This document shows positions 10,258 to 22,236 of a DNA stretch of 64,000 nucleotides, one piece after another. Numbering within the stretch: position 1 is the first letter of the stretch; every line of letters starts with the position of its first letter. The translations under genes and the position numbers were made by a program. Source of the DNA: Leptidea sinapis (taxonomy: Eukaryota > Arthropoda > Insecta > Lepidoptera > Pieridae); contig NC_066278.1 in assembly GCF_905404315.1 (NCBI RefSeq), positions 388,001 to 452,000 on the forward strand. The letters are read 5' to 3'. The notes beneath the pieces were generated by a model. It did not search any database. It had not been told where the DNA came from and was given only the letters and a program-made list of their open reading frames with translations.

Positions 10258-10592
10258 ATTTTTTAAAGTGATAACCCTCACTTCTGGGATTAATTACACA
10301 AATAAAACTTATGAATGATGCGAGACTCCTGCGACCTCTCGCCTTGTTTTCTCGAGTCTCCTTTCAAGTCTAAACATCTCAAGTAAATTTCCTAATATGC
10401 AAATATTGGGGTTGAGCGAGTTATCAACTAGGTCCTGTCGATGAAGCCACAACCTAAAGGTTGAACAAGATATATCAACGATACGTCACTCGAACGGTCG
10501 GCTCGGTGGAAAGACCGCTCGCACGGAAACGCGTTCGCGGGTTCGAGTCCCGCATTATTCATCAATTTTGTTTTCAAACCAGCTTAATTTTT
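10258..10592. repeat. Two SINE copies head to head
   Basis: 10258-10350 is a minus-strand tail and partial tRNA domain (aaagtgataaccctcacttc). From about 10375 a plus-strand copy starts (tttcctaatatgcaaatatt) and runs through a tRNA-like domain at about 10489-10561 whose B box, ggttcgagtccc, is intact. The acceptor stem of the plus copy has lost one pair. Confidence 0.6.
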
Positions 10593-10594
10593 GC

Positions 10595-10660
10595 ATACGT
10601 TTTTCTCAGTTCTGAGGTATATTTTCGAATGGAGAGTAGTTTTTGACGTTGAATTATTAT
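10595..10660 (+). repeat. LINE family B 3' UTR scrap
   Basis: It contains ttctcagttctgaggtat and tagtttttgacgttgaat, both characteristic of the family B 3' UTR seen at 40915-41292. Confidence 0.5.
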
Positions 10661-11042
10661 TATGAAAAGGTTCTATTTTAAATTAAAATATTTCAATTAG
10701 AATTTAAATTTCATCTATGATATTTTTCGTTATAATTATCAATTAAGTAGTTAAATATATATAAGTGAAAATTTGTAATTAGCCTACAGTACTTAATTAT
10801 ATACTTACCTACTTGTTAATAACATAGCTGTAAGTTTTCCGAATAAAATAAAATTAAAAATAAAATAAAAGTTAAATAATAAATATATAACATTTTGGTA
10901 CATTTGGAGATTATTATCTACTATACATAAATGAATAACAAAAAAAATGTAACAAATTCTCTAGCACTCGACTTTTTAATTCAAACGCTTGAAACCAGTG
11001 AAAGCATTTAAAACACTTGAAAAACTAAAATCGCTCCTACCT
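10661..11042. other. No recognisable feature
   Basis: Very AT-rich; nothing identified. Confidence 0.4.
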
Positions 11043-12026
11043 GAACGTTGAAAAAATCGGCCAAGTGAGAGTCGGACTCGCCCATGAAGGGTCCCGTAGC
11101 AGCAATATAAAAGTTATATAGAAAGGAAAATGATATTAAATTATTTTAATGGAAAAGGCAAAAAATCTGCTCAAAATCATACAGTGCAAATGAGCTCTCA
11201 TCCTATCCTATTAATATTATAAATGTGAAAGTGTGTATGTCTGGATGTATTTTTGAACTTCTTTAACGCAAAGACTACTGAATGAATTTTGATGAAACTT
11301 TTCTATAATATAGCTTACACACCAGAATAACATAAAGGCTATAATTTATAAATATATTGAAATAACCGTTTTTTACTAAATGTATATTATGAATACATAT
11401 ACGTATACCGTATATGCACTAAAGTAACATTTTTTACAATTTTTGTCTGTCTGTCTGTTTGTTACGTCTAATCCGGCGACTTTTATTGGCAAGTAGCTGA
11501 TGTAATAAGGAGTAACTTAGGCTACGTTTATTTTAGAAAAATAAAGCAATGTCCAAGAAACGGTCTACTTCTAAAAATAATTTAAATGGCAAAACAACGT
11601 TTGCCGGGTCAGCTAGTCATTTATATGTATTAAAAAAAACTACTTACTAGATCTCGTTCAAACCAATTTTCGGTGGAAGTTTGCATGGTAATGTACATCA
11701 TATATTTTTGTTAGTTTTATAATCCTCTTATTTTACAAGTTATATTTATATTTTTGAAGACCTATCCTATCCCCTATAGATACTTATGGGTTTGATGAAA
11801 AAAAGTTTTGAGCTTTAGTTCTCAGTATGTATAAAATTTATTGTTTTTTTTTTTATATTTTTGTATAATGTTAGTGCGGTTCACAGAATACATCGACTTA
11901 CCAAGTTTCAACAGTATAGTTCTTATAGTTTTGTAAAAAAGTGACTGAGACATACACGGACAGACAGACATGACGAATCTATAAGGGGTTCCCTTTTTTG
12001 CTATGTAGCTACGGAACCCTAAAAAC
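11043..12026 (+). repeat. Interspersed repeat interrupted by a Helitron
   Basis: The left end has aatcggccaagtgagagtcg and agggtcccgtagc. The right end has gctacggaaccct followed by aaaaa. The inner parts of the two ends are inverted copies (gggtcccgtagc against gctacggaaccc), so this is probably a TIR-type or foldback element. Without the inserted Helitron it is about 570 bp. I know this sequence style from many insect genomes, but I cannot name a superfamily. Confidence 0.6.
11206..11616 (+). mobile_element. Non-autonomous Helitron, 411 bp
   Basis: It starts TCCTATTAAT after an A and ends in a GGCAAaacaacgTTTGCC hairpin, then GGGTCAGCTAG before a T. Its 5' half matches the Helitron at 3189 and its 3' half matches the one at 6057. 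It lies nested inside the repeat at 11043-12026. Confidence 0.88.
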
Positions 12027-12220
12027 CTGAAATTAATTTAATATTGTAGTGTAAGGCTTAATTACACAGTCGACGCCAGTTGAGATTGGTGTCGTAAAAG
12101 GCATCTTGAGTGCTCTTTCATTATCAATCAATTCGACTAACTGTGAGTGGCGTTCAAATAATTCTTGGCCTCGCGCTGAATTGAGGAGTGAGATTGCTTT
12201 GAATTGCCACAAATCATATT

Positions 12221-12504
12221 AACTCAAAGTGGCTTTGATGTGTAGATGCGTATCTACATATTTTGAAATCTAGGTTTTTATAATTTATTTTTTAACACGA
12301 GTTTTAAATATTTATTAAGATTAACAATCGTCCATTAAGATATTTACCGTAAAGTCAATGAAACTCAATATGGCTTTGATTTGTAGATGCGTACGTCTAC
12401 ATATAATGACAACTAGAATTTTATTACTAAATTCTAAGCACAATTTTTAAATATTTATTAAGATTAACAATCGCCCGTGAAAATACTTACCGTAAAGTCA
12501 ACGA
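12221..12504. repeat. Two-unit tandem duplication, period about 141 bp
   Basis: Unit 1 (12221-12361) and unit 2 (12362-12504) share ggctttgatgtgtagatgcg at their starts and aaatatttattaagattaac followed by aatcg later on. Each carries a short palindrome around tgtagatgcgtatctaca. The units have diverged noticeably. Confidence 0.75.
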
Positions 12505-12589
12505 AACGTCGAGATGAAAAATTATAATTTGGAACAGACTTACAAAAACTGGCTACTTGCTTAGAAAGCATTGTTTTTGGAATTTAATA

Positions 12590-13370
12590 GTTATCATGTG
12601 CTCACTAAAATTGCTTGCGGCGGCGTCGTGTGCCGGGTCATCTCCTTCCCCCCAAATACGTGCGAAAGGAACGATGGCTGGTCCATGCGTCAACAATAAA
12701 TCATTGTATTTGTTGGAATGAATATGAAAGGAGTAATCGCATTACTATTTATTACAGTAATACATGACAGTAATCACGACCATCATGTTCGAGAAGCATC
12801 CTTAAACAAACAATGAGTTCAAGCTCTAAAGGTTGATGCATCCAATATACGATAATTTATATTTTAACAATTTGTTCTTTAATTCCTTTTATGAAATATT
12901 TAATATTTAAATTCTGAGCGGCACTACAATTGCGCTCGTCACCTTGAGACATAAGATATTAAATAAGTCTCATTTGCCCAGTAATTTCACTAGCTCCGAC
13001 GCCCTTCAGACCGAAACACAGTGATGTTTGCACATTACTGCTTCACGGCAGAAATAGACGCCGTTGTGGTACCCATAATCTAGCCGACTTTCTGTGCAAA
13101 GGAGCCTCCCAACCTCCCTGGTAACTAATTTGTTTTGTAATACAGCCATTGTAAATTACTCTATTTTTATTGAAAAAAGCCGTTGAGTTTCTTGTATGTT
13201 CTTCTCACGTACTCTACTTTTTCCCAACATATGGTAGGTTCAGTAATTTCATAGAAATATTTATAGTGACGATTCAAAAGCGCTTATTTTCAGCCAAATT
13301 GAATAAAATTACATCAACAGTAAAAAATGTGCTGCACACAGTGTACAAATTTCATTGAAATGTGTTCTGT
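12590..13370 (+). repeat. Family C repeat, interrupted copy
   Basis: It shares tgcttgcggcggcgtcgtgt, the gtaatcacgaccatcatgtt region and the cgttgagtttcttgtatgtt end with the copies at 23620-24060 (minus) and 50395-51045 (plus). A family A copy is inserted at 12908-13112. No protein domain is recognised in any copy, so its class is unknown. Confidence 0.7.
12908..13112 (-). repeat. Family A retroposon copy A3 (truncated)
   Basis: It lacks the A-rich tail third and begins inside the first hairpin (aaattctgagcggcactaca). It lies within the family C repeat. Confidence 0.8.
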
Positions 13371-13825
13371 AGTTTTACATTGTAGATTTACAGTACATTT
13401 TGATAAAAACTCACAGATACGAACGATCAAAATGCATATAAATGTCGCTCCATGTCGAATGAATTCCATCTGAATTGATAATATTTTAAATAATTTATGC
13501 AGAATACTGAATCAATGCAGCCCAAGCCCTTATTCACACAAAGAAGTCAATGCAATCAGTTATAATTAACATCTATTCATATTTAAATGAGTGTGATATT
13601 ATGCAAATATGTTTGTAAACTTTTCATTTCAATTTAGTCAAATTAACATACTCTTAATAACGAGTTTTAAAGTTATTAAATGATGTTACATAAAAGGGAA
13701 ATGTCTTATACCTTTTGTGTGACGTTCCTTCGCGCTTTTTTATCTAGTTATTGTAAATCGGGACGTATTAAGAATTTTTTTTTTTAATTTTATTTAAAAT
13801 CCTTTATTTATAATGCAAATGCATA

Positions 13826-13990
13826 ATGTCCTCGAATGGCGACCAAGTACCGGAAGGCGTAGTGTTGGTAGGATGGACAAGGTGGACCGACAATCTGGTA
13901 AAGATCGCTGGATGAGGGCAGCGCAGGATCGATAATGGTGATCTTTGGGGGAGGCCTTTGTCCAGCAGTGGACGGCTTCCGAAATGATGA
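13826..13990 (+). repeat. RTE-like LINE 3' end
   Basis: On the plus strand it encodes the decayed C-terminus (WTDNLVKIAGWMRAAQ-like with frame breaks), then a cagcagtggacggcttccg end with an atgatga tail. Confidence 0.75.
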
Positions 13991-14486
13991 TTTATAAAGC
14001 ATGATGCTTTTCTGTGAATGAAATCTGTTTCAGGCTGTAATGTGTAACTTGTTTTATTGTTATGTATTACTAATAATACTCGGATAATCTGTAGGTTTTT
14101 CGATAGCTTCTCTAAGGATAGCTTTTCCGTCGAAAGTCATTCGTTTTGAAGAACTGCCCATATAAACTTTCACCCTTAGTTTTTACCTTTTAGAAGCTAA
14201 ATTTCTAAATGACATATTTAGGTTCTTATAGCCGAAGCAGGTATTTAAATTAAGAAATAATTGAATATTTCGGAGTTTAAAACCTATGCAAAATTAATGA
14301 AATTTTCGAAAATGGCTTCCAAATGCTTACTCACGTCATTTAAAATTCTTGCAAAATTTGTAGCAATAAATTAAATACCACTACTATTTAATAATTTGCA
14401 CGCTGAAAATTATAACAAAAATTATATTAATAATTTACAAAATAATTAATTATATTGTAAAAGAGAGTGGAGTGCTTTTTGCTATA
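13991..14486. other. No recognisable feature
   Basis: AT-rich spacer; nothing identified. Confidence 0.4.
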
Positions 14487-14750
14487 ATCATCATCATCAT
14501 CAGGCGGAAGACGTCCACTGCTGGACAAAGGCCTCCCCAAAAGATTTCCACGACGATCAGTCTGCGCTGCCCTCATCCATCGTATTCCGGCGATCTTGAC
14601 CAGTTCGTCTGTCCATCTTTTGGGGGGCCTACACTGCGTCTTCCGGTACGTGGTCGCCATTCAAGGATTTTACTGCCCCAACAGCCATCTGTCCGTCGAA
14701 CTATCTGCCCTGCCCACTCCCACTTCAATTTCGCAATCATTTGCTATAAT
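14487..14750 (-). repeat. RTE-like LINE 3' end
   Basis: The minus strand encodes PPKRWTDELVKIAGIRWMRA and continues to a stop and a (TGATGA) tail at the low-coordinate end. This C-terminal segment is typical of RTE-type ORFs. Confidence 0.82.
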
Positions 14751-15081
14751 ATCGTATTATAATTCTACATATAGTTCTATCCAATACAAAGCATTAATAT
14801 TGCAATACAGTTCGATTCTCAGTTAGGTCATGGACAGCTGCTTAACAATCTAACAACCACGTCATGTTATTGAATTTAAAAGCCATTCTAGCAGAACTGC
14901 TAAATTCAAACGTATTTTACGATGACAATACAATAGAAATAAATAGATACACATATACTGTATTAATAATAAACGCGAAATAAAGTTATTCGAATTATTT
15001 TTTGTCTTTATCTTACTTTTGTCACTACAAAATTACATGATAGGGAGAAATTATTTTAATCTTGGAGTAACAAGATGTAGT
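14751..15081. other. No recognisable feature
   Basis: AT-rich spacer; nothing identified. Confidence 0.4.
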
Positions 15082-15480
15082 AAGGTATACTCGCGTCATA
15101 CATAAGACAATGTCTTCTTCGACTATGATCGCCTGGTACTACAAAACACTACATAAAATTAATTTCAACGACTATCTTACAAATTTTGAATCAGAAGAAG
15201 TTTTCACTTCACCGCTACTATATTTATGTCCTCCTGGTATCTATGCAGTAATTACGTCGTGCGAATGACGTCGGAATATTAAGGTATAATCGCGTCATAC
15301 ATAAGACAACCTCTTCTTCAACTATGATTGCCTGGTACAAAAACACTGTATAAAATTGTCTCAAGAATTTTCGATCAGGGCACGTTTCATGACGCGAGTT
15401 AAACATTTTATACCCATCCAAATAAAAGTGCTAAACGTCGTTAAAGAAGTTTTCACTTCAAAAATATACGTTACCAATAG
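15082..15480. repeat. Family E repeat, two tandem units
   Basis: Two units with a period of about 199 bp both start aaggtat(a/c)(a/t)tcgcgtcat and contain tcatacataagacaa, and both carry the mini-palindrome gaagttttcacttc (near 15198 and 15449). An inverted single copy lies at 62790-63060. Confidence 0.65.
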
Positions 15481-16314
15481 TACCTACCATTAACAGTTCC
15501 ATGATGGGAACTAATGATGTTTTCTTTCCAATCACTAGTTCTTATTTTATAAGGAATTTGAAACCTTAGATTTTATACACAGCACTGTATAACTTTAGAT
15601 AAGTGCAGAGAACGCATGATTCTCCTTCTCTATTTCCCTTTCTCTTTTTCGACTCACACACACGCATACACTATGACGGCCATACAGTACGTAACGTAAA
15701 ATGGGTTGGCACCATCTCGTCGCCACCGCACCCGCTCATTGGTTTATATCAAATAGCGTGCACTCCCGGTTTTCAGTAACACATTTCCGCCCCTTTTTCC
15801 AAAATCACTCATACAAAAAATATCTGGCAACCGAGATTAAAGATTATACACATCACTAATACAATAGCCACGGTATGGTATTAAGTAAACATTCTCAAGG
15901 TGAAAACTTTAACAGAGATCTATTAAGGCTTAAAGCACAATCGCGGTGCCACTCAGAATATATTTGGGTATCAGACTCCTAAGCGGCAATGAATTTTATC
16001 TTGCTGTTCTTGTCATTTCTTATTACAAAATAGTGGTATTACTTTACTGCCGATTCTAACCATAATATAAACATTTCACTAACGAAAATTACCCCCGCAT
16101 AAAGTAAATGTCTCGTAATCCACACCCGCTCATTTCTAATGAAACTTTTTACCTCATACAGCCACTATGAGGAATGCCGGCTGCTGTGCTTGCGAAGTCA
16201 AACTCATCAAATATTTGATAATTTGAATCATTGAATGAAAATATACTATAAAGATGCAGGTTCATAACAAAATAATGGATTTCAATTTTCACACGCGGAA
16301 CTTTAAGTCGTCTT
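15481..16314. other. No recognisable feature
   Basis: Includes a moderately GC-richer stretch around 15680-15790 (accatctcgtcgccaccgca) without an ORF; no repeat assignment. Confidence 0.4.
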
Positions 16315-16532
16315 ACGGCCGTTGTCAATAACCTATCTATCCTTAGTTTAACTTACTAGAGGTAAGACAAATCTATCCTTTTACGCTTACTTACATTTCA
16401 ATAACCTATACCTATCGACATAAAGCAATGGACTATAACTATATTGGACATAACTATGGATAGATAAGATCTTGTCATTAATCGGTGACAGCAATGTATC
16501 CGTAACTAGAGATACCTTATTGAAAACGGCCA
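16315..16532 (-). mobile_element. MITE, ACGGCCGTT type
   Basis: About 218 bp. The ends are inverted (ACGGCCGTTGTCAATAA on the left; the complement of ATGGCCGTTTTCAATAA on the right). A second copy, interrupted by a SINE, is at 24568-25068 in the opposite orientation. No clear target duplication was seen. Confidence 0.65.
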
Positions 16533-17084
16533 TTAGTGACACTTCATATCATAAGGTATTTGTAAGTAAAAGAATCAAAGAGGCAGACGTGTCAAAAATT
16601 TAAAAAATGTTTTAATTTTTGATTATAGTAACAAAAAGTAATTTCATTTACTTACAACTAGTTCTGATCTTACATACAGATACTTAAATTAAATTCTTTT
16701 TAAATTAACTTTATTTTCATTATGAAGTACACGTAAACACACATCTTCCCTGAGAACAACCATTTACAACAATCCAATTATTTAGACAATTAAGTCCGGG
16801 AACTTCAGACAGGTTCCGAGTGTCCCTAAGCACTAACCCTAGCACTCTCCGTTAAACTATTTATGGTGCAAATTGCTCAAACTATATCAAATATACTATA
16901 CAAACCCTGCGCTTTGGAACAGGTGTGGAACCTTCTCATAATAACGTCTTAAAACGAACAAAGTCGTAAACAAAATTTGGTAACAAATTGGAAAATAATA
17001 TTTTAGTTAATTCTTTGTGTGATTTAGACTCTATGAAGTCACTAGAATTGTCACGTCTTCAAGATTTGAGATATGGTCTTCAAG
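16533..17084. other. No recognisable feature
   Basis: Nothing identified in this interval. Confidence 0.4.
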
Positions 17085-17275
17085 ATACTTTCTTCCACGT
17101 ACATTGAAACTGTTGAATGAAATTCCTTGTGCGGTGTTTTCGATATCACGTCGCTATCTTCATATTAATCGCGTATACCCGCCTAATAGGCCAGCAATGC
17201 TCGAGCTGTGAGAAAGCTCGTGCGGCGGTGATCACTCACGATTAGGCGACTTATACATTTTTTTCATAAAGAAAA
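17085..17275 (+). repeat. CR1/Jockey-like LINE 3' end
   Basis: It matches the LINE at 54897 from the codons for [17 protein letters not shown] (ttcttccacgtac, then ccttgtgcggtgtttt) through the 3' UTR, where it ends in tttttttcataaag. Frameshifted and degenerate. Confidence 0.7.
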
Positions 17276-17728
17276 GAACCTAAAGCCTATGCTTCGCGTA
17301 GTGCTATATAACCTATCATATCTCAATCTGCCCGTGCACTGCTGTTTTGCGACAGAAAATAGCCGTGTTCAATGAATTTAAATGGTTCTACCATTTAAAT
17401 TCATTATTTCTATATTTCTGTACTATTTCTATATTTCTGTACATATAATACAAATTAAATTATTTCAAATTATATTAAAGTTTTCTTAGTAACTAACTGC
17501 CAAACTATTAAGTTAGCACGTAGAAATCGTTTTTCATGAAAACTTTTCACATTTATTCTTTGCATTGTGATTGTAGAAGCACGTTTTGAAGGCAAAGCTT
17601 TTTGTTGTTCGTGGTAAGCTAAAAATTTGTTTTCAACCTAATTTTAAAATTTTATAGGTATATAATATATAGCATTTTTGGTTTCGTAAAAAAAAAGCAT
17701 TGTATAATATAGAAGTATATTTTAGCAG

Positions 17729-18250
17729 TCATCATCATATCAGCCGGAAGACGTCCACTGCTGAACAATGGCCTCCTCCAAGGATCTCCACGACGATTCC
17801 TGCACTGCCCTCATCCAACGTATTCCGGTGATCATGACCAAATCGAAACCAAATCTTGTGGAGAGTCTACCATTACTGCGTCTCCCGGTATGTGGTCGCC
17901 ATTCGAGGATTTTACTGCCCCAACGACCATCTACGCGTCGACGTATGTGCACTGCCCACTGCCACTTCAGTTACCCAATCATTTGGGCTATGTCGGTAAC
18001 TTTGCTTCTCCTAAAGTTCTCCTCATTTCTGAACTTGCAGGGAAACTCCAAACATAGCCGTCTCCATCGCCCTCTGAGCAACCACGAGCTTTCTCGTCTG
18101 GTCAAGTAAATCATCATTGGCAACATGGACCGGTTGAAAACCTTCGTCTTCAGACACTGTGGTAATTGAGACGAGAAGATTTTACGTTTGAAGTTTTGGT
18201 GGCGAAATAGATAGAAACTTCGACACCCACCACGGCGCTCCCGGTTCAAT
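17729..18250 (-). repeat. RTE-like LINE 3' end, longest copy
   Basis: Minus-strand remnant of about 520 bp. It includes the C-terminal coding end (WMRAVQESSWRSLEEAIVQQ and then WTSSG) plus the preceding ORF region, in which frames are broken. It ends at a (TGATGA)-type tail near 17729. Confidence 0.8.
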
Positions 18251-18329
18251 CCTCATCGGCCAATATAACCAATGTGTTTTTGGGTTTCGAATTTATATAT
18301 CTACGTCTATTCAACTTTATAAGATCGGA

Positions 18330-18425
18330 AACACTCTTGTTTTTCCTCTGGTGTTACAAGATAGTGTGGGCCACGGTGATCAACATCACCAAATGACCCG
18401 TTAATATGGTCGTTCTTCTTCCTCT
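18330..18425 (+). repeat. CR1/Jockey-like LINE 3' UTR scrap
   Basis: It aligns with the 3' UTR of the 54897 copy (gttacaagatagtgtgggcc, a ggtgatcaacatcacc segment, then tggtcgttcttcttcctctt). Confidence 0.6.
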
Positions 18426-18842
18426 TAAATTAAAACGAAAGAATCAAATGAAATAATACTTAAAGTCGTTAACAAAACTAACACAAAGTTATAAAACTTT
18501 GTCTAACCCAGCTGAGTTAAATAGTCGCAAAGATAATAAATTAGAAATAACAATAACTTGCTCGTATTACCTTGCCACTAAACTTTATGATCTAGATAAC
18601 ATACAAATGTGCTGTGAATATTAAGTACTGGAGGATAGCAAAATTAAATTATATTAACCGCCTTTTGTTTATTGCGAGCAATGTGGATATTATTCTAATT
18701 CGATAAGTTTGGATACACTTCATGAAGTACCAAATATAAATTTGTATATAAGTTTGGGATTGTATCACATAGTCTATGGTGGTACTCAGTAAGGTGAGAC
18801 AGTACTTCACTATAAACCAACCTGCAACTTTATAAGGCACAA

Positions 18843-19180
18843 ATTTTTCCTCACATGGAGTACTGTTCTCACCCCTGGGCCCTTTCCAGTACCAGCTTCT
18901 TCAATTTGACCGCATACAACGAAGAGCGGCTCGAATCATTGGCTTGATTATTTGGCGTTGCGTAGAGATGTGTGTTACCTCACCATCTTCTACAGAATCT
19001 ATCAAGGAGAGTGCTCAGAGGAGTTGTTCGGGTTGATACCAGCAGCCAATTTCCACCACTGAACATTACGTCAAAATGCAAAATTACATCATGTTAATGA
19101 ATTTCTAGCCTCACGTAGCTACTTTGTGCAATTTTTTCTGAACTGATATGACTTAGGGACCTTCAAGATTAGACCATACT
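18843..19180 (+). pseudogene. CR1/Jockey-like LINE C-terminal relic
   Basis: It begins near cacatggagtactgttctca (the HMEYC motif) and runs through LQFDRIQRRAARIIG-like codons, then LALRRDVCYLTIFYRIYQGE with frame breaks. It continues to about 19180. Compared with 54897-56147 it carries several indels and stops. Confidence 0.7.
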
Positions 19181-19365
19181 CCCAACTTCAAGGCCCGCAA
19201 TGTATATTTTGACCCCTGATATTTCGTGTATGCTATAATAAAACAATTTTACGAACCACTTGAATAGAATATATAGTATAAATAGCTTCTTTTAAAGGAA
19301 ATAATACCCGATTCAAAATACTATTTAACTTTAAATACTTAGCGCACAGTGTTTCTAGAAATATC

Positions 19366-19553
19366 AAATTCAAATTCAAATATTTTTATTCAAAATAGGA
19401 TTTAAAATCACTTATTGAATGTCAAAATCTACCACCCATTCAAAAGAGACTGCCTTAGACCTGAGAAGAATGGGCGCAAGATACTCAGCGGGCTTTTTTT
19501 TTAAATATAAAATATGGATTACAATGTAATATCGTACAATAAACGTGTTCGCT
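19366..19553 (-). repeat. LINE family B 3' UTR
   Basis: The minus-strand 3' UTR ends in aaaatatttgaatttgaatt. It holds the diagnostic tgcgcccattcttctcaggt segment and directly follows the RT fragment at 19554-20120. Copies of this UTR occur at 39905, 40915, 51855 and 63566. Confidence 0.8.
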
Positions 19554-20120
19554 TTATTCCCAGTCCGTGGTGTCATTAAGAAAATCATTTATGCTATAAT
19601 AACCTTTCCCACACAAACGTTTTTTAACAATTCTTTTAAATTTCGTAACACATTTGTTTTGTACATTTTCTGGGATCATATTGTAGAAGCATATACATCG
19701 CCCAACAAAAGACTTACTAACTCGACCCAACCGAGTAGTAGGCACAACAAGTTTATGTTTGTTCCTCGTGTTAACATTATCAATGTCACAGTTTCTAGAA
19801 AATTCCTCAATGTGCTTATGAACATACAAAACATTATCAAAAATGTATTGAGAAGCAACAGTCAAAATGTTTATTTCTTTAAATTTTTCTCTTAATGATT
19901 CTTTAGGACCTAGGTTATAAATCGCGCGAATAGCCCTCTTCTGCAGCACAAATATAGTATTAATATCGGCCGCACTGCCCCATAACAATATAGCATAGGA
20001 CATAATACTATGAAAATAACTAAAGTATACTAATCGCGCCGTATCTATGTCAGTTAACCGTCTAATTTTCTTAACCGCATATGCTGCAGAACTAAGCCTA
20101 TCGTAAAAAACCTTAAAACA
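19554..20120 (-). pseudogene. LINE family B reverse transcriptase C-terminus
   Basis: An unbroken minus-strand frame of about 188 codons covers the C-terminal part of a non-LTR RT ORF. It starts near FKVFYDRLSSAAYAVKKIRR, includes the SYAILLWGSAADIN motif and ILQKRAIRAIYNLGP-type segment, and ends FLNDTTDWE-stop. The SYxILLWG...LQKRAIR pattern is common in Jockey/CR1/Daphne-type elements downstream of the catalytic palm domain. The catalytic YADD region is missing, and a stop codon (20121-20123) marks the 5' limit. It is therefore 5' truncated and inactive, but it is the best preserved family B copy here. Confidence 0.8.
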
Positions 20121-20324
20121 CTACGCTTACTAAATTACTTAAACTTAAATACTTAGTGTATTTAATGAAATGAAATGAAAATGAATTTATTTAAATAATT
20201 ATTTTTTTGTTTAAGTAGTAAAGAGATAATAATTATAAACAAAGGAGAAATAAACAATAACGTTTTTTAATGTCTTACATGTTATGTATTACAAAACCGT
20301 ATCAACTTACCCGTTTCTACTCAG

Positions 20325-20900
20325 GTTTTAAACGGACAAATGAGCGTACAGGACACCTGATGTTAATTGAACACCGCCGCCCACATTCTCTTACAACACC
20401 AAAGGAATCACAGGAGCATTGCCGGGCTTTTAGAAAGGTGTACAGGCTGATTTGAAAGATATCTATGTCAAGGAAGAAAGTTCTTTGAAAAAGGCACTGT
20501 AAGGGAACGCCTGACATCCTGATGGTGGAGATGATATCGTTATTTTGTGGCGAGTCGTGCGGAAGTGGAATTCGGCGGCAGGAACCAGGTCAAGCAGTTG
20601 TACGGAAACTCCCAGCAACGCCAAATGATCTAGCCATTCACAGAGCACTGGATCCCCGACAATTCGAGCAGCTATGAGTTGCACGCGGGCATTAGGTTCT
20701 ACCTGATACTGGGGTGCGTCCGACCAGAGGTGACAACAATACAGGCATTGTCTGGTGTTCCTGCGCTTTTGGAGTGCGCTAGAATCTAGGTCAGCTTGAA
20801 GTATTACCGTGATCTATTAATGACCCCTAGCTTCATTGAAGCCAATTTGGCTTCCTTGACACCTTCCAGATGACCCGTAGATATGACCGGACGTGGTCTT
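20325..20900 (-). pseudogene. CR1/Jockey-like LINE C-terminal relic
   Basis: The minus strand carries, with breaks, the equivalent of GVINRARQYFKPAHILALYK through CCHLWSDAPQYQ, VQLIAARIVGDPVLCEWLDH and PAAEFHFRTTRHK, ending in the 3' UTR complement near 20330. Several frameshifts separate the blocks. It parallels the plus-strand copy at 54897-56147. Confidence 0.75.
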
Positions 20901-22236
20901 CATAATCTACTCGCAGCCAGAGAGTACACCCTACCCTTGAAATTTCCGAAACGTTGACAGCAGATATCATCCCCAACAAACACACCTACCCATATTATTA
21001 TTCTTTCATTATTCTGTGCGAGTGAGGAACTTACACCGTCACATCAAAAAACCTTTTTAGTCACCCACAACTCACAAAACAGTAGTTTCGTAAGTTAAAT
21101 CGTAAAAAAATACTTGCTTTCAAAAAAGTTCATTAAATTTATAATTTGTTAATATTATAATAACATTCGAATAGCACAAAAATAGTTGTATCCTATTGTA
21201 TCCTATCCTTGGGTAGGTATTTCGTAATGGATGCTAAATAATGGTAAAAAAGTATCGATAAACTATAATTGCGAGGTATTCCCTATTAAAGACTTATTTT
21301 TTTCGTTATTTGAATGTTCACCACTTCAGTCATCACTAATCAGTGATCAGTGTATCGCGATTCGCGAGTCTTCTGGGCAAATAGTTTATGTGTTTGCTTT
21401 TCGAAGGAATCAAGCTGAAATAGACACTTTCTACTACTGTATGTGACGTGTGTACATGTGTAAATTTTGTTTTTAAGTTTGTTAATTGTTATTGCTTTTA
21501 CGGTAAATTTGACATTTAGTGTTTCTTTGACGTTTGCGAATGCGGGTGAGCTATTTTGAATATAAAACAAAATGTACAATATTGAATTTACAGTTCAATT
21601 CAGTTATACCGAAATAAAAAAGTGTTCGTAAGAATGAACATAGACAGTTTTTATTTCGTCGCAAATAATCAAACAAATCAAAGGTGAAGCCGACGATCCA
21701 GAGGTCAATGTACGTCGTCTAAACAGTACTGCTAATTCTTAGTATATTTATTTGAATATTTATTTTGTTTGAAAATTTCACTTTTTCAATTTAAAGTTTT
21801 TAATTAAATTGTAAAACTTTAAATACTAGTGTATTACTTATATTTTTATTTATTTCATAGGTATGCAGACCATACTGTATATTCAATAATTTCACTATAA
21901 CAACTATATACAAGAAACGCTAAATGATTTGTAACACGTCTGACACTTTCGACTGCCCCAACAAGACGTACCCAATAGCTGAGAGTAATTCGTAACAGTT
22001 CCACTACTACCAATCTTCATAATACGAAACTACCAACATCATAATAAAGTGACGTCACTAGGATTTTCCATGTGATTATACTATAATACAATTACTAAAA
22101 ATATACTAAATGTAATATCTAAAACAATATAATATAATATATAATATAATAACTTTTATTTCTCACCAACAACCAAAATTACAATATTGCGAAAACTTAA
22201 AAATACAGGGGATACATAAGTTTTGGTTGTGGATCG
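20901..22236. other. No recognisable feature
   Basis: AT-rich, no repeat or gene identified. A short AT run ((TAATA)n-like) lies near 22121-22150. Confidence 0.4.

Noticed and set aside
14472..14826. Two plus-strand open frames
   Set aside because: Antisense shadows of the RTE-like C-terminal end on the minus strand.
15680..15790. Possible promoter from local GC rise
   Set aside because: No core promoter motif, ORF or splice site nearby; left as unannotated.
19545..19895. Plus-strand open frame of 116 codons
   Set aside because: It is the antisense shadow of the family B RT C-terminus on the minus strand, which has recognisable motifs.
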